From Martensiomyces pterosporus (lineage: Eukaryota > Kickxellomycota > Kickxellomycetes > Kickxellales > Kickxellaceae), in the NCBI GenBank assembly GCA_025201845.1, contig MU603945.1:105577-169576 (forward strand): a stretch of 64,000 nucleotides of DNA, given 5' to 3'. Position 1 is the stretch's first letter. Every line of letters begins with the position of its first letter. Position numbers and translations under genes: made by a program. Positions 50,986 to 62,206 of this stretch are shown here, piece after piece. The notes under the pieces were generated by a model. That model made no database searches. It was not told where the DNA came from and saw only the letters and a program-made list of their open reading frames with translations.

Positions 50986-52507
50986 AGCGGCCAAAGCACC
51001 TCCAGCGCGCCACTTTGTCTTCTTCTGCCCCTCCCCCTGCTTTTCAGCCGACAGCGCTCCATTGCCCTTTTGCTGTACAGCACAGCAAGGGGCAGCCGCT
51101 GTCGCTTGCTGTAGATAGACTGCCGGCGCCTGATCCCCCTCCCATCTCGTTGACCCTAGCACTCGTCTAGACCACCTTTTGCTTTCTACACCCCAGCCAC
51201 CCACCTCTACCCACCCCCAAAAATAATAAATAGCTATTGTTTTTCGCCAGAGATGCCCTGTGTGCATGTAGACGCTGCCATCCAGATACCCATGGAGTGC
51301 ACACATGGCGATGTGCAATCAGCGGATCGGCGGATCACGCGGGTGTTTGGGAATGAGGAAATGGCGCCCTTTTCAGAAGTGGAGGCACGTTGGAGCAGGG
51401 CGGCAGGCGCGCTGTTGCTGCCTGCTTGCTCTGCCTTTTTGGGCGCACGCATCAATAATGCTCTTACGCGAGTCTGTCGCGTTTTTGTGTTTATTTTTGC
51501 GCTCTTTTTGCCTCTAGTTTCTTTGGTACTCTTTCAGTGTTTCTATTGCCTGGTGCTCGCCCCCTTTTTTTGTGTTCTGCACTGCTACAGCGTGTCTCGC
51601 AAAGAGCAGCCTTAGCTGGCGCGTGCCACCACTACGTTCACCTTCAGCTGTGCTGCTGTCACAGCCTCGCTTCGGTTGGCGCCATCAGCAGCCGATGGTA
51701 AGCTGGAGTAGACGGCCAGCGCATCTTACTTGAACCACCCACGCTTTCGCAGCAGAAACACAAGCCTCTCCCGCCATAACCGAGCTGGCCATCCGCGCTT
51801 TCGCCACACGCAGTGAACAAGAGGTACGTACCCTGCACACCACGGTATTGGGGGGCTTTTTGGAAGGCATGAAGCGATCGCAAACCCCGTGTGTCAAAGT
51901 GTCGACATCGCGAGGAGCGCTTGTTTGCAGAGGGAAAACAAGACGGGCTGTGCATCAAGTCGCTGTTGGCGCTGGGTGCTGTGTGCCAGCCGCCTTCTGC
52001 TTGCTGGCCTTTTGAAAGCCCGCGCTGCCTTCGTCAGCCTGGGCCTTTCTTGTTGATTTGGGACTACAACCGATCACTCAAGCATCATTGTCCAGTACCA
52101 ATCGTTTCTTTCCTCTGGGCGGCAGCAAGACCTCCAGGTTTGCGGTCTCCCACACCTCGCTCTTTTCTAATAACAGCTCACACAACATCGACACTGCAGC
52201 AGCACCGGGCATAGGCCTGTGCTGCTGGTTTTGGGTTGTGCTCCAGCACGCTTTTTCTCCTTTGCAATTGCTCTCCTTCCACCAGCCTCTTTCCTGTTGA
52301 ATTGCCGCCGCCTCCATGTAACATTATCCTTGTCTACTCCCACCCCCACCACGCACGCTACGCACTTTTACATACCTGCCAGCCTCGCTGCTAATACCCT
52401 GCTCTTTCCCGCCAACCTCTCCTCGCACGCATACGCAAACCCCTCCTGTCGTTGTAGTCTTTATCACCTTTCTCCACACCGCCACACACGCCAGGCAGAC
52501 ACCAAAA
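50986..52507. other. Long intergenic region before the MBF-type gene
   Basis: About 1.5 kb without a supportable gene. It is pyrimidine-rich toward 52507, as expected of a long 5' leader. AATAAATA at about 51225 may serve as a 3' signal. Small ORFs (for example 51253-51615) have no recognisable domain. Confidence 0.45.
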
Positions 52508-55500
52508 ATGGACGAAGCAAGCCTTGCCAACAGCGTCTATGCAGCAGTTTACTCGAGCATCCCTGTGTATGAGATGATATGCCGGGGCATAGCGGTGATG
52601 CGTCGGCATTCAGATTCATGGCTAAATGCCACACAAATCCTAAAAGTAGCCGGTGTCGAAAAGGGTCGGCGGACCAAAATCCTCGAGCGCGAGGTGCTCA
52701 CAGGCGAGCACGAGAAAATCCAGGGCGGCTACGGCAAGTACCAAGGCACATGGGTGCCGTTCGCACGCGGCGTCCAGCTATGCAAGCAGTACAACGTCTA
52801 CGACTACATCCGCCCCATCCTGGAACACGACCCCACGGAAAGCGGCACGCGGCCCGACAGAACCCCCACCAAGGCGGAGGTGCGCAAGCTGATGAAGAGC
52901 GGGCAGAGGTCGTCCGTCGTTCGTGGGTCGAATGCGCCGTCGTCCTCAGCGAAGCGTGCCAGGAACGGCAGCGAGTCGGTGGCGCCGAAAAGGTACAAGG
53001 TCAGCTCAAGCGCGGCCACCTCTCCCCTGAACTCGGACATCGGCGGTGTGTACCAGCAGAATGGCCTGGGTCACGGCAACCCGAGCACGCCGGTCTATCC
53101 ACATGTGGACGGCGCTCCAGCGTCAAAGACCGTGCCGCAGACGCTGCCCATGACGCCGCTGCGTACGGCGTTGTATGGCTCGCACGCAGTCAAGTACGGC
53201 AACGAAGTAGCGTCGGTCCCCACAAATGCCAGCGCCTGGGGCTACTCCTCGATCAACGAGGACGTCTCGTCGCAAACGATGGCCGATTCTGATCCCAGCA
53301 CAATCGCCAGCAACATCCGTGTGGAGCACGACCGCATGCTGCTGATGAACATATTCCTCAACGAGGATCCCAACTACATCCCCGACTGGCTATCGCAGCT
53401 CGACGAAGCAGCTCCTGGCTCGCCCAAATCCCGCAGCGAGGCGCTGCCCGCCGACGCTCTTGCTGGTAGCAGCGTTAACGTTGACCTGGTAATTGATGAC
53501 CAGGGACACACGGCTGTGCACTGGGCTGCAGCGCTGGCGAGAATCCACGTGCTGGATCTGTTGCTCTACCAGGGGGCAGATGCACGGAGGCTCAACTACG
53601 AGGGCGAGTCTGCGCTGGTGCGCGCGGTGCAGGTGACGAATAACTACGAGAACCAGACATTCCCGGATCTCCTGGAGCTCCTGCACGACACGATTCCCCT
53701 GACGGACAAGTGTAATCGCACAGTCCTTCACCATATCTCGCTTGCCGCTGGTATTGATGGGCGAGACAAGGCCGCACGCTACTACGCCGACTGCCTGCTC
53801 TCTTGGATTGTGCGTCTTGCCGGTGGGTACCAGATCGAGTCTGGGGATGGTGTGGACAATGGTGGTCCTGGCGAGCAGCTGTCCGAGAATGCAGAGGCGC
53901 AGCAGCAGGACGGTGCGGACGCTGTCGGTCAGCCTGATGGCGAGCCTGCTAGCGACGAGCTGCCGAGTGCAGCAGCCTCTGGGACAGAGAATGGACCCAT
54001 TCATAGCTTGCCGACGCCGACGCAAAGTAGCAGCCCGAACTCGAAGAGGCAGCTCTTTTCCGGATCGTCGTGTGAAAGCAGCACTGCTGCGGCTCAGAAC
54101 ACTGATGGCCTGGCACCTGCATCACAGGACAGCGTCCAGGGGCCGCTGGCTACTCCACGCCGGCAAATGCAGTTGCTGCAGGATCAGCCGAGCAGCGCAC
54201 TAAACGACTCTGCCCGCAACGCCGACTTTGCGGCCTTTCTCAACTTGCAGGACGTGCATGGAAACACGGCTCTCAACATCGCTGCACGTATTGGCGACCG
54301 TGCTATGATCCGCATGCTGCTGAATGCCGGTGCGTCAGCTACAATTGCCAACCGAGTTGGGCTTTGTCCGCTCGACTTTGGTGTGGACAGGATCGCATGC
54401 CCAGAGGGCGAGAATCCGCTCTTGGTGAGCGACGCAGTGGGTGGCGCTAGCGGCGCTTCGCTGCCACAGACGTCTTTTGCGAATGGCGCTGACATGCTGA
54501 ACTCACCGACTCCGCCTGGACGCACACGCACTGCTTTGAGCGGTACGCCCTCGGGGTCTGGGTCGCACCTTCCACAAACGCCGCTTCGACAAGCAGTGAG
54601 AGGCGCGGGCAAGAACCTGCTCGCGTCGCTGATAGCAAGCCGCCCTGGCCAGTCGCCGATGCGCAATGGCACAAGAGCAAGAAATGGCGCGGATGCGCTG
54701 GAAGACCCAGCGGCGACCGATGCGGTCTGGTCGCCAGCCTCGGCTGAGCAGCGAATGCACCAGTCTGTTTTGGACATCCAGCGACTCATGTCCGAGCTAG
54801 AATCCGATTTCTCGGGCGAGATAAGGATAAAGCAGGAGCACCTTGATGGGATCAAGCAGCAGCTGCGCAACACAACGATCGAGCTGGCAAAGGCGCGGGA
54901 AACTATCCACCACCTCCACGCAAAAACCTCGCAGCTGGCAGAGATCAAGTCGAGGGTTGGGTACCTGGAGGAGACGCTGGCACGCGAGACGAGCGCCGTG
55001 CGCGAAGCAATTGGCGCCCTCCCTCCTGACTCGAAGTCCCGCCAGAGCCTGGAAGGCTTGCTCGAGTCGCTCCTGTCCAGCTCGAGTGCCGATGAAGCGC
55101 TGGCCAGCGTTGATGGCGAGCTCAACCTTCCTCTTATCCCCGGTGGATCGCCGCACAAGCAAGGCGCTACCGGCGATGAAAGCATTGCTGAGCTGGAAAA
55201 GGATCCGGCCAAGCTCTTGGCTGCCGTGGAGCGGCTGCGCATCGTCAACCAGGTGTATGCGCGGCGAGACGCATTGCTGCGTGAGCGGGTTGCTGCGCTG
55301 CGTAAACGAGCCGATGCGTCTGAACGCGAGCGCCAGTACCGCCAGATCATCGCCTCTTGCTGCGAGATCTCCGAAGCCGATGTTGATGTATGGATCGATA
55401 GGCTCGTGTCAGCTGTTGAGTCCACTGGCGACCTCGATGATGACGGAGCCGGGCTCGACAGTGGCCCTTACAACGACAAGACTCCAGCAGACAACACCGG

Positions 55501-55567
55501 CTACAGCTCGCTAGCCGCCACAACGCCTGCTGTGGACCAGGTCAAGCCTAGCAGCCTGTCGACGTAG
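52508..55567 (+). CDS. MBF/SBF-type KilA-N and ankyrin transcription factor
   Basis: 1019 residues, intronless. The KilA-N (APSES) DNA-binding domain at about 15-105 has VMRRHSDSWLNATQILKVAG, then GGYGKYQGTWVPFARG. Ankyrin repeats lie in two blocks, about 336-375 (GHTAVHWAAALARIHVLDLL) and 575-620 (VHGNTALNIAARIGDRAMIR). A coiled coil (LDGIKQQLRNTTIELAKARE) and a C-terminal helical region follow. This is the plan of Mbp1, Swi4 and fission-yeast Res proteins, which drive G1/S genes by binding MCB or SCB sites with a Swi6-type partner. The GYGKYQGTWVP signature favours the Mbp1/Res side, but the exact paralogue is uncertain. Confidence 0.93.
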   Translation: MDEASLANSVYAAVYSSIPVYEMICRGIAVMRRHSDSWLNATQILKVAGVEKGRRTKILEREVLTGEHEKIQGGYGKYQGTWVPFARGVQLCKQYNVYDYIRPILEHDPTESGTRPDRTPTKAEVRKLMKSGQRSSVVRGSNAPSSSAKRARNGSESVAPKRYKVSSSAATSPLNSDIGGVYQQNGLGHGNPSTPVYPHVDGAPASKTVPQTLPMTPLRTALYGSHAVKYGNEVASVPTNASAWGYSSINEDVSSQTMADSDPSTIASNIRVEHDRMLLMNIFLNEDPNYIPDWLSQLDEAAPGSPKSRSEALPADALAGSSVNVDLVIDDQGHTAVHWAAALARIHVLDLLLYQGADARRLNYEGESALVRAVQVTNNYENQTFPDLLELLHDTIPLTDKCNRTVLHHISLAAGIDGRDKAARYYADCLLSWIVRLAGGYQIESGDGVDNGGPGEQLSENAEAQQQDGADAVGQPDGEPASDELPSAAASGTENGPIHSLPTPTQSSSPNSKRQLFSGSSCESSTAAAQNTDGLAPASQDSVQGPLATPRRQMQLLQDQPSSALNDSARNADFAAFLNLQDVHGNTALNIAARIGDRAMIRMLLNAGASATIANRVGLCPLDFGVDRIACPEGENPLLVSDAVGGASGASLPQTSFANGADMLNSPTPPGRTRTALSGTPSGSGSHLPQTPLRQAVRGAGKNLLASLIASRPGQSPMRNGTRARNGADALEDPAATDAVWSPASAEQRMHQSVLDIQRLMSELESDFSGEIRIKQEHLDGIKQQLRNTTIELAKARETIHHLHAKTSQLAEIKSRVGYLEETLARETSAVREAIGALPPDSKSRQSLEGLLESLLSSSSADEALASVDGELNLPLIPGGSPHKQGATGDESIAELEKDPAKLLAAVERLRIVNQVYARRDALLRERVAALRKRADASERERQYRQIIASCCEISEADVDVWIDRLVSAVESTGDLDDDGAGLDSGPYNDKTPADNTGYSSLAATTPAVDQVKPSSLST

Positions 55568-56884
55568 CTTACCCTTGTGCTGTCATCTTCCCGTTTCCCT
55601 TTTCTACTATCCTCGCACCCGCTTAGCTCCATTTCCCTTTTCATGTTTTCTAGCACCAGCGTGCCCCTCTACTACCAGCAGCGCCTCGCCGCCCTCTGCA
55701 TGTGCTGTCAGGAAGCGGCTCTTTGATCATGGAATTTACGGATCGAATCTGCAGTCCCGTGATATATGGCTCGTAGCTGGCCATTGGCTATGCCGCTATG
55801 GCGCTCTGCTGGATGCCCTGCTCTCAGCGAAGCAAAGGCAGCCACTAACCAAGGCGAGCGCTGCTCTTGCTCTTTTCTTGGACTTTTACTTTGCTACCCT
55901 TTCTGGCCTTGCCTTAGTAGCTCATTAGTTCGCATTTCAGCCCCACAGTCGGTATATAGATAGCCGGCGTTTGCGTATTGTCTATATTGCACACATAGCA
56001 GCAGCAGCAGCATAGCCCGCTCCTGTTCGATAGGGAGGTGCTTGTATTTACCAGACAGGCACAGCAGAAGGGGAAGAAGGATAAACCTGTCGCATATGTA
56101 CGTATAATTCGGATAGAAATGCAACATGTGCAGCGCACATGAGAGGTGCTGTTGCTGTGCTCAAGAGCCAGGCTTGAATGTGGAAACCAATTCGCAAGGG
56201 CTGCGATTAAGGCTGCCCGGCATTTAGAGGATTTATGCACAGAGCACCTTGCTCTTTCCCTTCAGTGCCCTCTCTGTGTCTCTCACACCCCCTCGTTTAC
56301 TCCACACTTGCGCGCCTTGCCCCGCTGGGTCTGCAAAGGGGAGCGATAGCACACAGGTGCGAAGCATGCGAAGGAGCAGGAGGCTATTTCTAGATTCGCT
56401 TTGGCCTTTTTCCACTGGCGCCTTTTGAGTATTGTGCCAGCCACTGCCACCAGTTCCCGCACACGCATATGTTGCTTCACTGGGCAGCAACAAAGCAATC
56501 CTGGCCTTTCCAGAGCCTTTATTCTTGCCGAGGTCTCACAAATATCCGTTAAACTTCTCGTCTACATAGCAAGAATACCGTGCCCTGGCTTTCTTTCTAA
56601 CCACCAGCGCCGACGGTCTAACATCGCCTCTTATTTGGTATTCTCTGCTGCCCTACCATCCTTCACCGGTGCTATTCCAACCATATTTAGCTCAACGGTC
56701 GTGTTCGGGCACTGGACGGGCGTAATAGCAAACAGTTTCACCTATTTTGAGGGCATATAGGGAGTGTGTCGCATTCGGAGTGCATTGGTAGTGAGCATAC
56801 ACTCTTTTTCTTGCCATACACCTACGCGCGAGGCGTCTGACGTTTTTTGCGCTTCCCACACTCGACCTGCAACGCATTACAAAG
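55568..56884. other. Intergenic region before NST1
   Basis: About 1.3 kb without a recognisable gene. A short CAG microsatellite is present near 55998-56012. Confidence 0.45.
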
Positions 56885-59800
56885 ATGAGCCAGCATTCGA
56901 AGCGTCGAAATGGCAGCGCACCAGTCAACGGCAGCAGTGCGCTACCGCCGTCGCCGCCTAGCTTCCCGGCTTCCCAGCTAGATAGACAGAACTTGAAGAA
57001 GACTATTTATAGCAAGGATGGCTCACAGCGAATAGAGCTTTTGGCCACGCTTGAAACGGCCGAGTTGGATCGCACACACAGTAACGAGGCAGCAGCAGCA
57101 GCGCAAGCACCTGTGTATGGCCCCGAGCTGCCGCCATCTATGCTACGAGAAAAGGCTGTGGGTGTGGCGGCAAGCAGCAGCGACAGCAGCTGCAGCTACC
57201 AGATATCAGCTAAAACACTTGGTCCTGCTGACGCGACCGACCTCGGCACAAACGACTCGGCATCCAAAGCGGAGCGCTTGGCGCAGGCTCATGCAGATTT
57301 GGAGAAGCTGTTTCGCGAGAAGCTGACTGCGGTTATGGACAGCTCGAACATTGAGCACAAGCTGGCTACAGTCAAGGCTGTGGAGAAGGCGCTTAAGAGC
57401 GAGGATTCAATGGTTGCTAGCTTGGACGACCCGGCGTTCGCTATGGCCTCGGAGCTAAAGTCCGAAATATGGAGTATCCTCATTAACAACATGAAGCGCA
57501 TGTCCCGGAAGGACATTGACGTCGAGATACTCGAGTCGTGTGTCTCTGATGCTTCGGTGGTAGAGCTGATCGTCAACAAGTTCCGGCAGGCATTTGACGA
57601 CTATGCTGTTGCCAGTGGTACAGGTGCTGCCTCAGCCGAGGAAGCCATTGTCAAACCGATGCAGGCTGTCAGCATCTCTGAGCTCAGCCGCGAGATAAAG
57701 GCGCTGCCGTCCGTACAAGAACGGCAGCCCAGTGCGTTGAGTACTACTCAGAGCAGCTGGGAGCCTGTACCTCCAGCAGATGCCCTTCAAGACTTGGCAC
57801 AGCGCCTGCTTGACGATGAAGCTCCGGATTGCGGCGATGATAGCGCCAAGGAGAGCAAGTCGCGAAGAAAGAAGAAGAACAAGAAGAAGAAGAATAAGGC
57901 CAAGACCAAGGTGGCAGTGTCTCAAGACCAGGCAGCCACGATTAACTGGGCTCTCGCCGCCCCGTATTCTCAGCGCGAGACAGGCGACGATGCGTCACCA
58001 ATGAGTGCGCAGATGCAGCCACAGCAGCGATCAGCACCACTGGTTCCACCAAGCGACCGGCCCCAGCTACAAGGCGACAACCACGCTGGCAAGGGCACTG
58101 CCTCTACAACTAGAGAAGCATGGATGGCAGACGTGGCGAGCACAGAGGCTGTGTTGTCGGCGACAGGAGCGCTGGGTAGAGCGGCCTCGACTACCAGTGC
58201 CAGGAGACCTAATGACTCGAAGGCTATCTGGAGCAGCGATCGCGTGGAGGAGCAGAGGCAAGTGAGAAAGTTCTGGCTCTCCCTGAGCGACATCGAGCGA
58301 CAAGCGCTTGTGCTTGTGGAAAAGGAAGTCGTTTTGGCCCGCGTGCGCGAACACCAGAATTTCGCGTGCAACTGCAACGTGTGCACGCGCAAGCGTGAGG
58401 CCATCGAGCACGAGCTTGACTGCCTCTATGACTGCTACTACGAGGAGCTCAAGGAGAGCGTGCGTCGGGAGAAGATGCGCATTGTCATTCGCGAGGCTGA
58501 GGTCAAGGCGCGGTCGATAATATCGTCCTCTGTTGAGGCTATCACCGAGTCTGTGATCAAGGCTGAAGTGAAGGCGAATCCTGCCTGCGACACCAAGGAC
58601 ATTATCAAAAAATCCGTCATGGAGAGCGTAAAGCACACGCAGGCTGTCAGCTCGCTGGTTTACTCGGGCCTCAGCAGCTCTGCAGAGGTCGATGAAGCTG
58701 TCCAGCGAGCCGCCTTAGTTGCGTCGAATAGCGTTGCTGCCAAGGTTCACAGCACAATGCAAGAGCTGGCAACAGACAACTCAGGACCAGATGCTAGCAA
58801 AGCCGGAAGGCAGCCCCCTATATCGCTCGCGATCCAGCAGGCAAGCATCGAAAAGGCTGCGTCAGCGATCAAGGAGTGGGCTGACCGTGCCTTCGAATAC
58901 CGGCGAGAGTTTGGCGACGAGCCGTTCCGAAGCGATGGCGATGGCGATGGCAATGACAATGGCAATGGCGACGGCTATGGCGACGGCGACGGCGACGGCG
59001 AGGACACGATTGACAATAACGACTTGTTCTATACAGAAAGCCTGCTTGGATCCATAGACACGTTCCCAACTGACAGCAAAAAGTTTTTCGATATGATGGA
59101 GCGTCTTGCGGAGTACCGCATGCGGCGTGAGGATGCCCTGTTGGACAACCTCGTGGATGACGACGATATATCCACCGGCGACGAGGACGACCACGACCGT
59201 GCTGACGGCGACATTGAGCATACGTCGAGCCAGAGATCGAGGCGCGCTTCGCGCCACTTGCGCCGCTGCCCAGACTGCCAGGGCGAGATCAGCGAGTCGG
59301 AAGCCAAGCGGCCTTATTCGGACTCTGAGGATCATATGCCAAGCCATGCAGATTGGCGCAAGGCACGCTCTGCTGCACGCCCTCGCTACTCCAGCACGGC
59401 TCATGGGAAGTCCAGTGCTGCAGGCGAAGCGTACCGCGACGTCTTCCCCGACAACGACGACGAGGACATTGATGACTATGACGACGACGAGGACGACGAC
59501 GAGGGCGACGACGACGACGACCTTCTTGACGATGTAGATGATGAGGATGAGGGTATTGATGGCGAGGATGAAGACGACGATGGTGACGGCGACGATGACG
59601 ATGACCTGGACCCCGAGCATGCGGAAAAGCAGGCTGAGGAAGGCCGCCGTGTATTCCAGCTCTTTGCTGCGCGGCTGTTTGAGCAACGCATCATCAACGC
59701 ATACCGGGAGCGGGTCGCTCGCGAGCGTCAGCGCAAATTAATCGAGGAGCTTGAAGAGGAGGAGAAGCGCTCAAAGGCAAAGGAGAAGCGGAAGCAGAAG

Positions 59801-62206
59801 AAGAAGGAGCGCGAAAAGGAGAAGAAACGGCATATCCAGCAACAGAAAGAAGAGGAAAGGCTTGCCAAGGAAGCACAGCTGCGTGCTGAACAAGAGCGCA
59901 AGGCTGCTGCTGAGGAGAAGCGGCGGAAGGAACAGGAGAGGAAGAGGCGTGAGGAAGAGGCAAGGATCAGGAAGGTTCAGGAGGAGCGCAATCGGAGGAT
60001 TCTCGAGATGGCTGACAAGCGCTTGGAGAAGGAGCGCTTGGAGAAGATTCGCTTCGAGGAAGAGAGACTTGAGAGAGAAAGACGTGGGCGCGAGGAGCAG
60101 CGGAGACGTGCTGGGGAAGAGGAGCAGCAGCGGAGACGTGCAAAGGAAGCCGAGGAGAGGGAGGAGAAGCGTGCAGCTGAGCAAAGAAAGCAAGAGGGAG
60201 CCGAGCAGGCACGCAGGCAGAAACCGGAGGAACAGGCAGGCAAAGCGCCGGCCGAACAACACGCAGCACCAGCAGCACCAGCAGCACCAGCAGCACCAGC
60301 ACCAGCAGCAGCCATTAAACCCAGCACACCTCAAGCCAACCCTGCTGCTGCGCCAGCTGCTGCTGTTCCGACAAATATCGACTCTCAGCAAAGCAACGCA
60401 GACCAATGCCCGCCCCAGCTGCAAACACCAACGACCGACGCTGTGCCGGCCAACGACAAAAGCGACTTCTGGTACAGCGCTGTGACTCCACCACGCAACG
60501 ATGTGTTTAGCAGCCCAAGTATGCTGCCTCGCGAGAGCGTAAAGCTGACTCCAATAATCGAAAATAGCGCTGCACCTGCATATCTGCCCCCACGGCCGTC
60601 GCTCCCAATGATCCGCCCCTTTGATACGAACGGCGCGCCCCATGCTCCTTTGCCCTTTGCCTCGCCCCATATGCGTGCTCGTGCAAACAGCGGATCTCAG
60701 GTTGTGATGTGTGCTACAGCAGCTGCACCGGCACTTGTACCGCCAGCACCTGCAGCCAGTGTTGCACCATCTGAGCTCGATGCCGAAATTATGTCGATTG
60801 TTGGCAAGGTGATGGGGTCTCGCACTTTGCAAGATGAGCTCACGGAGGGCCTAGAGTGGCGTGCCGAGCCAGATGGGTTCTTGGATACGGCACGTTTTGG
60901 TCAGCCAAAGAGCAGCGCAGCGCTGTCTTTTGCCGTGGCTAGCTCAGCACCACCCATTTCAGAGCCATCCACTCGCCGCAATTCGGTGCCTATAAACAGA
61001 ACCGCAAGTGAAGGCAAGGTCGCTAACGGCAGTCCGGGCAGCAAGCACAGCACTGTGGCTTCCCTCGCCCTTAGCGCCGAAGTGGAGAGCGTGTATGCAG
61101 CATACTGCGCGCTAGAGAAATTCCGACGCGACTCGCATGGGCCACTGGCGGCTTCGTGTCAGGACCCCCCCAGCGGCTACCACACTGCATCTGACATCTC
61201 GCAGATGCATGGCATGATGAAGGAAAGCGAGGTTTGGAGCATCTGCATGAAGTACTCGCAGATCAACCCGGCAAGGTGCCATGCCAACCATGCAACACGC
61301 GCTGTCCTGTTTGCGAGCAACACCACAGCAAGTGCACGCGATGGCTCAAGCGCCTCCCCTGTAGCTCAGACGACTCTGGAGCCTAGACTGCCCACCCTTG
61401 GTCTAGCAAGCAGCGTGCCTCAGTTTGCAGAGCCCAGACCCACGCCATCGCTGCAGCTGTCAGTCATCACAGAGGATATGCTGAGTGCGTTCAGCCTCCA
61501 GCCAACAAAGGCCAGCAGCCCACTCGCGGTGAGTGCGCTTACGCCACCGACTGCACGCCCGCTGCACTCACAGCCGCGGTCGCCGCTGGTGCCCCAGGTG
61601 TCGCCGCTAGTGGGTGGCCGCATCACTGGCAACAGTGCAAACGAAGCAGGCGGCAATGGCGCGCATGCACAGATCAGGTCGCAGTCACAGCCCCAGACAC
61701 AAGTACAAACGCCTACGCGGCCGCAGATGCCGATACCTATGCCAATGCCAATGCAAAGTCAGCAGCAGCCAGCTAGTGGCGTCAAATATGCGTCTGTTGC
61801 GCAGGCTAGCCCTACATCGCTGTTCTTCAACCCGCTCGCTATGCACAATCCTCAGATGCCTGCCGTCCATGGCGGAGGTGGTTTGCATGGTGGTGCACAG
61901 CCGTTCCCGCAGGCATTCCAGCACCCGCACCCCCTTAGTGCACCTGGCCTCAGCCAGACTCATCCCGGCATTGCTGCTGCTGCAGGAGCAGCTGGTCCCA
62001 TTGTCCCACCGCCTCTGTCTATGCCAGCCAGCGGTCCGATCTTTGGCATGCCGTTCACACAAGCACACATCCCATCTGGCTCATGGTCTCCAGCTAAAAT
62101 GGGCGACCCTATGCGACTGCCGCCACACCCATCGCTGGCACAGCACCATGTGCAGCAGCAGCAGCAGCACCCTCAGCATCCGTCGCAGCAGCAGCAACTA
62201 CATTAG
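56885..62206 (+). CDS. NST1: NST1-like stress response protein
   Basis: 1773 residues, intronless. A conserved block at about 460-520 (KFWLSLSDIERQALVLVEKE, then CNCNVCTRKREAIEHELDCL and a YDCYYEEL end) is the hallmark of the fungal Nst1 family. Upstream there is a poly-basic KKKNKKKKNKAKTK patch; downstream are an extremely acidic Asp/Glu run (about 854-912) and a long charged Lys/Glu/Arg coiled coil (about 918-1118). The C-terminus is Pro/Ala/Gln-rich. Family members act as negative factors in salt tolerance and localise to P-bodies. The molecular role is not known. A Gly-Asp-Gly minisatellite interrupts the middle. Confidence 0.85.
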   Translation: MSQHSKRRNGSAPVNGSSALPPSPPSFPASQLDRQNLKKTIYSKDGSQRIELLATLETAELDRTHSNEAAAAAQAPVYGPELPPSMLREKAVGVAASSSDSSCSYQISAKTLGPADATDLGTNDSASKAERLAQAHADLEKLFREKLTAVMDSSNIEHKLATVKAVEKALKSEDSMVASLDDPAFAMASELKSEIWSILINNMKRMSRKDIDVEILESCVSDASVVELIVNKFRQAFDDYAVASGTGAASAEEAIVKPMQAVSISELSREIKALPSVQERQPSALSTTQSSWEPVPPADALQDLAQRLLDDEAPDCGDDSAKESKSRRKKKNKKKKNKAKTKVAVSQDQAATINWALAAPYSQRETGDDASPMSAQMQPQQRSAPLVPPSDRPQLQGDNHAGKGTASTTREAWMADVASTEAVLSATGALGRAASTTSARRPNDSKAIWSSDRVEEQRQVRKFWLSLSDIERQALVLVEKEVVLARVREHQNFACNCNVCTRKREAIEHELDCLYDCYYEELKESVRREKMRIVIREAEVKARSIISSSVEAITESVIKAEVKANPACDTKDIIKKSVMESVKHTQAVSSLVYSGLSSSAEVDEAVQRAALVASNSVAAKVHSTMQELATDNSGPDASKAGRQPPISLAIQQASIEKAASAIKEWADRAFEYRREFGDEPFRSDGDGDGNDNGNGDGYGDGDGDGEDTIDNNDLFYTESLLGSIDTFPTDSKKFFDMMERLAEYRMRREDALLDNLVDDDDISTGDEDDHDRADGDIEHTSSQRSRRASRHLRRCPDCQGEISESEAKRPYSDSEDHMPSHADWRKARSAARPRYSSTAHGKSSAAGEAYRDVFPDNDDEDIDDYDDDEDDDEGDDDDDLLDDVDDEDEGIDGEDEDDDGDGDDDDDLDPEHAEKQAEEGRRVFQLFAARLFEQRIINAYRERVARERQRKLIEELEEEEKRSKAKEKRKQKKKEREKEKKRHIQQQKEEERLAKEAQLRAEQERKAAAEEKRRKEQERKRREEEARIRKVQEERNRRILEMADKRLEKERLEKIRFEEERLERERRGREEQRRRAGEEEQQRRRAKEAEEREEKRAAEQRKQEGAEQARRQKPEEQAGKAPAEQHAAPAAPAAPAAPAPAAAIKPSTPQANPAAAPAAAVPTNIDSQQSNADQCPPQLQTPTTDAVPANDKSDFWYSAVTPPRNDVFSSPSMLPRESVKLTPIIENSAAPAYLPPRPSLPMIRPFDTNGAPHAPLPFASPHMRARANSGSQVVMCATAAAPALVPPAPAASVAPSELDAEIMSIVGKVMGSRTLQDELTEGLEWRAEPDGFLDTARFGQPKSSAALSFAVASSAPPISEPSTRRNSVPINRTASEGKVANGSPGSKHSTVASLALSAEVESVYAAYCALEKFRRDSHGPLAASCQDPPSGYHTASDISQMHGMMKESEVWSICMKYSQINPARCHANHATRAVLFASNTTASARDGSSASPVAQTTLEPRLPTLGLASSVPQFAEPRPTPSLQLSVITEDMLSAFSLQPTKASSPLAVSALTPPTARPLHSQPRSPLVPQVSPLVGGRITGNSANEAGGNGAHAQIRSQSQPQTQVQTPTRPQMPIPMPMPMQSQQQPASGVKYASVAQASPTSLFFNPLAMHNPQMPAVHGGGGLHGGAQPFPQAFQHPHPLSAPGLSQTHPGIAAAAGAAGPIVPPPLSMPASGPIFGMPFTQAHIPSGSWSPAKMGDPMRLPPHPSLAQHHVQQQQQHPQHPSQQQQLH
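58932..59003 (+). repeat. GATGGC-type minisatellite inside NST1
   Basis: A six-base pattern (GATGGC/GACGGC with variants) repeats through this stretch. It encodes alternating Asp-Gly-Asn residues in frame. Confidence 0.85.

Noticed and set aside
49624..51318. 564-residue minus-strand ORF opposite eIF2-gamma
   Set aside because: Shadow of a highly conserved gene; no recognisable motifs.
54184..55425. 413-residue minus-strand ORF opposite the MBF-type factor
   Set aside because: Ser/Arg/Ala-rich shadow frame.
59771..60832. 353-residue minus-strand ORF opposite NST1
   Set aside because: Leu/Pro/Ser-rich shadow of the charged coiled coil; no domain.
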